A stretch of DNA of 64,000 bases from Trichosphaerium sp. ATCC 40318 (taxonomy: Eukaryota > Discosea > Flabellinia > Trichosidae): the NCBI GenBank assembly GCA_038496445.1, contig JALMLS010000064.1, forward strand, positions 1 to 64,000, written 5' to 3'. The notes beneath the pieces are model-generated. The model worked only from the letters and a program-made list of their open reading frames with translations, searched no databases and was not told the origin of the DNA. Position 1 is the first letter of the stretch. Each line of letters opens with the position of its first letter. Position numbers and translations under genes: made by a program. Below are positions 57,629-64,000 of this stretch, one piece after another.

Positions 57629-59938
57629 TTAGTTTGTATTCATGATATCTTTTTTTGAATTGGATTTGAGTTCTCTTTGTTTGGCGAGTTCTTTCCTCTT
57701 TAGGCTCATATTATGTGTTGCATTCTTCAATTTCTTCATCATGGAAGTTACACCATGTTCAATAACATCATTGAAAGCAGTGCAAGCTGCATCCTCAGTT
57801 CTAGATATACGTCAACAAAGCATGAAGTCAAAGTGACAACGTTAAAGAAGTGATCGTTACCTGGTAAGGAATAGACCATAGGCCAAGCAACCATCTATTT
57901 GCTCCGGTGTGAATACATTTCTGAAGACCGAATTACATAGGTAAGATATCCATCCGTTGTTCCGTCTTAAAATAAGGAAGCCCTGACAGCATCTGCTTTG
58001 TAATTAATCGTAACAACATACAGTTTTGGGTTGTACCTGACTTTGAATTCCTGCCACTTCCCTCTTCCCTCCAGAGTAGATTTCAACTTTGTTGGAATAG
58101 CCATAGAAGGTGCATCCACTATTGCATTCGTAAGGATACCAAGCTAGTGCATCATGTGTAAAGACGTACCTCCAAAGGTCTTGAGATTGAAGGCGTGTTT
58201 GAAATCAAGGTGGAAGAACGTATAGTCATCTTTCACCATTAGGTTATCCTTATGCCTATCACGAAGACCCAATAAGAATCCACCAACGAAACCGCCTATG
58301 AACAGTTTAATAAAAACCAAAAAATCTTTGTTGGGCTAACCAGCGGCAGTTGTAAGGAATATATCCATGTCAGCATCAGATGACTTCTCTAGGAGGGACC
58401 AATCGTATTCTCTGATTGGCACTGAGTTTTCTACGAGTTGCATAAAACCTATGTTGATGCCTGCTGGTGTTACTCTACGGGATACATTAGACCCAAGCTT
58501 TACACTACAACACATACTTGAAGGTCTGTATCTTAATCTCTGCTTCAATACCAGAGTCTTTCCACAGTTCGTTAAATACTGAAAACATATACTCCACGCC
58601 AAGATCCGGTTTGAGTTCATCGTCTTTAAAGACAATACGTTTTAAGCCTTTTGGCCCTTTCAGTTCCTATTCAATGACATGCTGTTAGCTACGAGGTATC
58701 ATTTAGTGCAATGTAAACAATACCATTAGACACGGCGCATGTCCTGATGAGAAGACCTTTGTTACATTAATGTTCGTGATTGAATTCTTTGGTTTGTAGA
58801 CTGGATCTAGGATTTTTACATCCCATGAATCATTAGCCTGTGATAAGAAGTGAATACGATAATTTAATACGATGAACTACCTTTGGCTTGATTGTAGCAC
58901 GTTGCGCGAAAAAGTCGTGTGTAGCAGTAATCTTCTTGTCTGCCCATAATGATTCTCTTTGGAGTTTTGGTTAGTTTGATAACCACTTTCTCTAGTGTGC
59001 AAACACGCACTGTTTATATTCAGGGCACATGTAACAATCAGCCTTGAATAACCAAAATCCCGTGTACCTGATGATTTAATTAGTATGAAATATCCCAAAA
59101 GTCACGTGGCTCACCTGACTGCTTTGCTAGCTTTGATGCGTTGTAACAATGCCGGTATGATATTCGGCATTTGTAACAGCACAGGCAAATGCAATTTGAG
59201 TTGATGCACCTTGAAGTAGAATGAGACGAAGTAGTCGGTTGTAAAAAAACATTGTGTCATACAGATAATCCTTTGACGTCGTTTTGAGACAAGGCTCCAT
59301 TCACAATCTTGTAGTACAACGAGAAGTTAGGCACAGATGGCACTGAAGGCATGACTGAGTCCTCTTCATCATCGTCTTCGGGTGTTGATGGCGTGTTCTC
59401 GTTGCCCTCTACCCAAGGAAGCTTTTCAGACGCGTCTTCTAGCAGTGATCGTATGTATGCATTTTGAATGATGGCTCTTGTTTCTACACCCGTTTTCGCC
59501 TTGTTTGCCAAGGACTAAAGCAGTTAGTACTAAGCAATTAACCGTCCAGTACGATGAATATGCGGTCGACTGCATCGTTTACGCATGCTTGATCTGTTTT
59601 ACCTAAAAATAGTATTATATAAGCCCCCGTGCGTTGGTATCATGCCTGTTGATTTTGCTAGCACTTCGGCTCGTATTGAAGATGTATTTATAACGTCCGC
59701 TATGAACGTTTTAGCTACAGACGCTGCAAGGAAGCCAGTTCCATCCTGAGTGAGCTGTTAGCACAATAGTTTTAATTAAGATTCGTACTGGATCATAGTG
59801 CTCTAAAACGACCTGCAAACCTCTCACATTCTTAGAAGCGGTCTATATATGTTAAAAACGGTACTAGTAAGACCAGCGCACCAAAAAAGGAGTATCTTTG
59901 TATTGTCGTAATAGACTTGCGCCTGGAGTGTTGCCCAT
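57629..59938 (-). CDS. Divergent phosphatidylinositol 3/4-kinase-like protein
   Basis: About ten exons on the minus strand. The C-terminal half carries the PIK catalytic core: VKILDPVYKPKNS, RIVFKDDELKPDLGVEYMF, VSRRVTPAGINIGFMQLV, then the catalytic loop FLLGLRDRHKDNLMVKDD and FFHLDFKHAFN (58250-58160). DRHxDN is intact; the metal-binding DFG is DFK. Upstream, VHQLKLHLPVLLQMPN resembles the helical domain end of PI3K. The N-terminal exon starts MGNTPGASLLRQYKD, a good N-myristoylation site, and a low-complexity acidic stretch (TPSTPEDDDEEDS) lies at about 59350-59400. The stop is at 57629. It is not certain that the first two exons belong to this gene. Class assignment (I, III or PI4K) not possible by eye. 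Confidence 0.66.
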
Positions 59939-60109
59939 TGCTACTTTTGTTGATTCTGACAAGCCGTTGTGACAACGAATACAGTTGACTTTCAACGAAA
60001 CGATAATAAAATATTATTCGCTAAACTCAATTTTCTGTGGATATTTTTATTGAACACTTTTCAAGACACCCATTTTGGGTGAACGAGTAAACCTATCGAC
60101 TGGATAGCT

Positions 60110-62034
60110 CTAAGTTTGCCAAGGCTATTCGGGATTAGTATTTATTGTTAGAAATGGTTTATGGTGGTTACCTTGGCTTTAGGGGTGAGATTTCCTTTGA
60201 GGTCCAATGGCTGGTTAGGATTTGGTGGTGCGTCGTTAATGTCTGTTCGAACATTAGGCGGTGTTTCACCTCGTTGTATCATGTCAGCCAATTCAGCGTA
60301 GCTGAGTTGTTTGTGTTGTGGTTGCTGTGGTTTGGTATCCTTGATTTCATCCTGTTTTGGCTGAGGTGTTGTTTCAATTGTGTCTTTTTCTTCTTTTTCA
60401 TCCTTGACCTCCTTCTTTTCTTCTTTGGTTTCAGTTGTATTGTCGATATCCAATTGCGCACTTGAAGGATTAGATACTTGCAAGCTTGACTCTTGTTGCC
60501 TTTGTGATGATTAGTCAACGTTAAAAAACCTATCATCCGAGGATGATCGCACCATGCTGGGATGGACGGTGCTTGGTATCCTCTAACCCAAGGCATTGTT
60601 GCAGCCGTCGATGGAGGATAAGCTGTTTGTTTTTTAGGCACAGGTTGAGGGCTACAAAAGAAGTATTAACACAAGTCAAGTCATTGAATTTAAAGAGGTT
60701 TACCTGGTATAACCGCCTTGCAATTCATTGTTAATATCATTCAAACCTGATTTTAAGTTTTGATATGTTTGTCTCATTTCGCCATCAGGTCCAAAGTCCA
60801 TGCGATTAGATTCCGTACGAGGAAGTAATGCTCGTATTTTATCAACTTGATTACGAAGATCTGACAACTGTATTGAAGGTAAGGGATAATTGAAATGGCT
60901 TTTTTTGAAACATTTTGTTTTTAATACCTTGGCAGCTTCATGGCGTTTTTGCACTTCTGCAATGTTCAATTGTTTTGTCACTGCTTGTTCCTCACGTTCA
61001 ACGAACTCTTGAACTACGTTCATGGCTTCTTTAACATCTGTACATTGTTCTGTCATCTTCTCATGTACGAGATTCACCTTGCTCTCAAGATCTTCAAGTT
61101 TTTTTTGTTTTGGTGATTTCTACATTGGACTGTCAAACAAAACAATGGTTATGTGATCATGGATTGGTAGTACCGTTTTCCAAAACCAAGGTATCAAATA
61201 TTTCTGCAAAGATTCGGCGTTAGTTCACGTTTGGTAAAAAATAACAAAAAATGATAGTGTATTGAGGACGCACAACTATGAAATGGAAGAGTCCACTACC
61301 CAACACGCCAAACAGAGAAGCAAAAATGATGACACCACGCCAATTTGGTTGTGCTACAATAACTCTAGGAGGTAGTGCAGGCCTTGGTACCATCATTGCG
61401 CCAGGAGCCATTTGTGTGGTGGCAGGTACAAATTCTGACCATTCGGCTGTTAGAAAGTGTCATAGCTTGTTAAAAGAGAAATCTAGTTGCGTACGTGGTT
61501 GAACGTTTGCGATACCAGCTCTGTTCAGAGCCTCATTTAATTCAGTGTCTGTTAAACCTTTGTGTTTTAAAAATTGTTTTCTCTTCTCTATGGGTTCATT
61601 GCGAACCTGTGGAGTGTCAATGACTGATGGAGGCGAGTGTTGCGTGCCTTTGGATGATTTAAAAATTGTACAGCGTTTGTGATCATTGATTCGCGCATTG
61701 GTTGCGCTTGTTGAGGAACTGTGGATGCTGGTACTGATATCTGCGGTGGTAGCTGTGTTGGTACAGGGGTTGACACCTAGTTGTAGAATTGACACGTTAA
61801 CTCTAATAATGGAAGCGCTTGCGTAAGTGTTGGCGTATTACAATACCTGTACAGTTGATGGCTGTGCTTGTTGGCGTAAAGCTTCTCTACGCTGCATGAC
61901 GGCTGCTCTTCTGCTCTCTTTGTCCGTATCTACCTGTAAAACGTTAATTGAGGAAAACATCAATGGACATGTACAGTGTCAGGCACAATTGCTGGGCTTG
62001 CACCAGCGCTGGCATTCGCTGTTGCAGTTTGCAT
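60110..62034 (-). CDS. PEX14: Peroxin 14, peroxisomal import docking protein
   Basis: Starts MQTATANASAGASPAIVPDT at 62034. The conserved Pex5-binding domain reads ITNAVQFLNHPK then VRNEPIEKRKQFLKHKGLTD and TELNEALNRAGI (61720-61520). The join between HPK and VRN needs a 41-bp GC-AG intron at 61607-61647. One membrane segment (VIIFASLFGVLGSGLFHFIV) at about 61340-61270 is followed by a coiled coil (VNLVHEKMTEQCTDVKEAM...) and a C-terminal region with SYAELADMIQRGETPPN and a final AKPWQT whose last exon is at 60110-60124. The order matches Pex14, which with Pex13 docks cargo-loaded Pex5 at the peroxisome membrane. About 12 exons, phase-checked at most joins. Confidence 0.9.
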
Positions 62035-62105
62035 AGTTGGGAAAGTGTTGAATACCTAAACGAAGTCAAGTGTACAAGTCAACACAAGTACATTGCTACT
62101 ACAAA

Positions 62106-62354
62106 ATGCAACGACGGTCTGAGCGTGTCATAGAATTAATCGCACATACTATGAGCGATATAGCAGCTTTACGCGCGATTTGTTGCACTTGTAAGATGTT
62201 ACATAAAAGGATTGGACCAATCGCCACCAGGAAGCATGAATTAAGCTCCAGCCCACAGCGTAGACCTTCTACTGCATTTTTCGTCAGTGTTTTTGTTGTA
62301 TTGCTGTCGTTTTATCTAGCAACGGCTGCTCTTTGGCGATCTTGTGGGAAATGA
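62106..62354 (+). CDS. Small putative membrane protein
   Basis: 82 residues, MQRRSERVIELIAHTMSDIA at the start and one hydrophobic segment (AFFVSVFVVLLSFYLATAAL). Starts 71 bp from the Pex14 start on the other strand. A DIAALRAICCTCK stretch is vaguely F-box-like. No family assigned; could also be an exon of something larger. Confidence 0.35.
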   Translation: MQRRSERVIELIAHTMSDIAALRAICCTCKMLHKRIGPIATRKHELSSSPQRRPSTAFFVSVFVVLLSFYLATAALWRSCGK

Positions 62355-62641
62355 TATCAAACGCTTTGAAAAAGTCACGTGGTCATTGTGTCAACAAGAG
62401 TAACTAAAAGAATGCAAGCGGAACGGCGCAACACCAAGCCAAATGCAACTACAAAATAGTGTGTACTGCAAACTCTATCTGGAAGCTACAATGAATCGAT
62501 AGCTACGGCGCAACATAAAAAAGAGAAAGGTGAAGTGAAAGCTTGAATAAAATAGTTTATTTGATCTATACAATACTTGGTAATCTCATTCACATGCAAT
62601 CGGGCAGCCCCATTTGATTGTACTTCTGAGTGCGTTTCACA
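62355..62641. other. Intergenic spacer
   Basis: About 290 bp with a CACGTG at about 62377. No ORF of note. Confidence 0.35.
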
Positions 62642-64000
62642 CTACTCCTGTGTAGTTACAACGAGCTTGAGCAAGTCGGGACGTGCTGTTTTTGTGGTGA
62701 GTATACTATGCGTCTTAGTGGTTGATCCAAAACACGTACAGTAGTGACCGGATATGTCCAAATTGTGTCTTTCTTCAATGACTGTTGCTCTATCCAAGGT
62801 GTGGTAAAGAATACCTTCCTCACCGATCTAAATACCAAAGTCAACACGTGGGCATGTTAGATATGAAGACTTGCAAGAGGACCAGCAACAACGCCACCTT
62901 TAGGATCAACAATCACCTAACTAAAGTAAGCAGCTGACCTTAACTTTTGCCAGTAACCGAGCCGCCATCTTGCATAAACTTAGAAGCATCCTAAATATTG
63001 ACGATTGTTAACTTGGTATGTGCAAGGATAATACCTGTTTTCCCTTTTCTTGTATGGCTGCTTTCAGAGGAAAATCCGCGTCGTCTAGGAATAATTAGCC
63101 ATCCCAGCTTAACATTTCTTTGTTTACCTAAGTGATCAAAAGCAGTCCATGACATTAGCCCGCATGCCTACAAATTAAGGATGGTAATGTGGACGTTTAG
63201 GCCTACTCTAATGCCATACCGAAATAACCCAAGTCCTACCTTCCAGTGCTATAAATCTGGTTATATCTTGAGTCAGTTTTTTACTCCCAGGCCTACTTTT
63301 ATAAAAACGTGACTGCATAACCATCAACGTACCACACTGCAACATGTATCATCTCACCTTGTTGGCGTAATGCAGTACGTGCAAGTGGTAACCTTATACA
63401 CCTTTAGAACCCAAACACGCATCGATACTTTTCATACCAATTCTCCCAACAATTCAATCCTCCAATAGGTCCAGCAGGAGATGGATAAACTACTAATCCT
63501 TTACCATCTCCATCAGCCTTTAGAGTACACGATAAGTTACGTTAACCCAATTTGACGTACCCATGTGAGACGTTCTTCAAACGTCGGTTTTATCTTTCTA
63601 TGACGGCCTAGTATCTGTCCATTGCTACCAATGACCAGCAAGGTGCAGTAAATCGACGTAGACGAAGTTTCTTTTTCAGCAATGCCTCCCATGAGCATTA
63701 CACCAAGCTCCCTTTTACAACAATAAAATGAAGAACAAGATGTACTCCAACGCACTTTGCAACAGCTCTCAACAATTAGGTAAGCGTTTAAAAGTCAGCC
63801 TAGCAACTACTGTGTACCTCATTTCATTGACAATGTCACCGTCCAAAGTCACTGCCTCTTCCCAATATTTTCTATACGCGGCTGAACATATTTCTGTGTT
63901 AGATTGTAAAGCAAAGAGAACAAAATGTACTCTTCTGGTCTTTGTTATTAAACTTTGCGCCATCTGTGAGGCTTATCCACTGTGGATACCCTAAAAGTGA
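62642..64000 (-). CDS. Nitrilase-family amidohydrolase, 5' partial
   Basis: The gene continues beyond the right edge. On the minus strand: YPQWISLTDGAKFNNKDQK, ICSAAYRKYWEEAVTLDGD, GVMLMGGIAEKETSS (63700-63640), then IYCTLLVIGSNGQILGRHRK and TFEERLTW with the catalytic Lys (HRKIKPT). The catalytic Cys is in GGLNCWENW (about 63450). ALRQQGEMIHVAVW, TQDITRFIALEG, ACGLMSWTAF, GGSVTG then VIVDPKGGVVAGPL and GEEGILYHTLD follow; the stop is at 62642. The Glu-Lys-Cys triad is represented (Glu presumably in KYWEEA). About 12 short exons. It converts nitriles to acids or amides. Plant NIT4-like and fungal nitrilases are the nearest relatives in style. Confidence 0.85.

Noticed and set aside
62106-62354. 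F-box protein call for the small ORF
   Set aside because: The match is only a few residues. I list it as a small membrane protein at low confidence.
1-64000. Non-standard genetic code to explain internal stops
   Set aside because: TAA, TAG and TGA each terminate recognisable genes (clathrin, HAUS5, granulin, RBR), so reassignment is unlikely.
1-64000. tRNA, rRNA or snRNA genes
   Set aside because: I looked for tRNA B-box-like and long structured stretches in the spacers but saw none I could support by eye. A tRNAscan/Infernal run would decide.
1-64000. Bacterial contamination or a prokaryotic island
   Set aside because: Genes on both sides of every spacer have spliceosomal introns with the same donor style.

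Overview
This is nuclear DNA from a free-living unicellular eukaryote. The evidence is short introns (mostly about 40-100 bp, many per gene), AT-rich intergenic spacers of a few hundred bp, and proteins found only in eukaryotes: clathrin heavy chain, myosin, a HAUS5-like augmin subunit, Pex14, JMJD8, an RBR ubiquitin ligase, a P2X receptor and Rab. TAA, TAG and TGA all end recognisable genes, so the code is standard. The lineage cannot be fixed by eye. A TKL-type kinase-SH2 protein, a P2X receptor, granulin and PT-rich GPI-anchored surface proteins would suit an amoebozoan or a related protist, but this is only a suggestion. Gene density is about one gene per 1.8 kb on both strands. Splice donors are mostly GTAC (often GTACGT) rather than GTAAGT.

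Layout. 1-9.3 kb, plus strand: the 3' part of a mucin-like GPI protein, JMJD8, an RBR E3 ligase, D-amino-acid oxidase, remnants of a MULE-like transposase, a secreted Cys-repeat protein and a small HExxH metalloprotease. 9.9-16.9 kb, minus: one very long gene whose exons join in consistent phase into myosin motor - IQ - coiled coil - MORN repeats - SAM - PARP-like ADP-ribosyltransferase. This is the most striking feature of the window. 17-23.8 kb: granulin (+), a probable pseudokinase with a C-terminal SH2-like region (-), a degenerate small GTPase (-) and an alpha/beta hydrolase (+). 24-35 kb, plus: an unrecognised conserved-looking protein, a modular PT-rich GPI-anchored surface protein, HAUS5, a broken F-box/YwqK-repeat gene and small hypothetical genes. 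35.4-39.8 kb, minus: a CPA2-type cation/proton antiporter and a P2X receptor. 39.9-43.1 kb, plus: a protein with repeated DWY/YP..W motifs, an acidic hypothetical protein and a second YwqK-type paralogue. 43.3-50.2 kb, minus: clathrin heavy chain. 50.3-55.1 kb, plus: a 71-residue ORF, an N-acylated Rab, a class I methyltransferase and a PH-domain protein. 55.6-64 kb, mostly minus: an LRR protein with 21 tandem repeats, a divergent PI3/4-kinase, Pex14 and the 3' part of a nitrilase, with one small plus-strand membrane protein.

The genes do not form one pathway. Several share trafficking and organelle roles: clathrin, Rab and PI kinase (membrane traffic), Pex14 and D-amino-acid oxidase (peroxisome), myosin fusion and augmin (cytoskeleton). 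Several otherwise good genes carry single-base frame breaks, often at A-runs. Without reads it cannot be said whether these are sequencing errors or true decay, so exon boundaries and exact starts below are hand-traced and approximate where stated.
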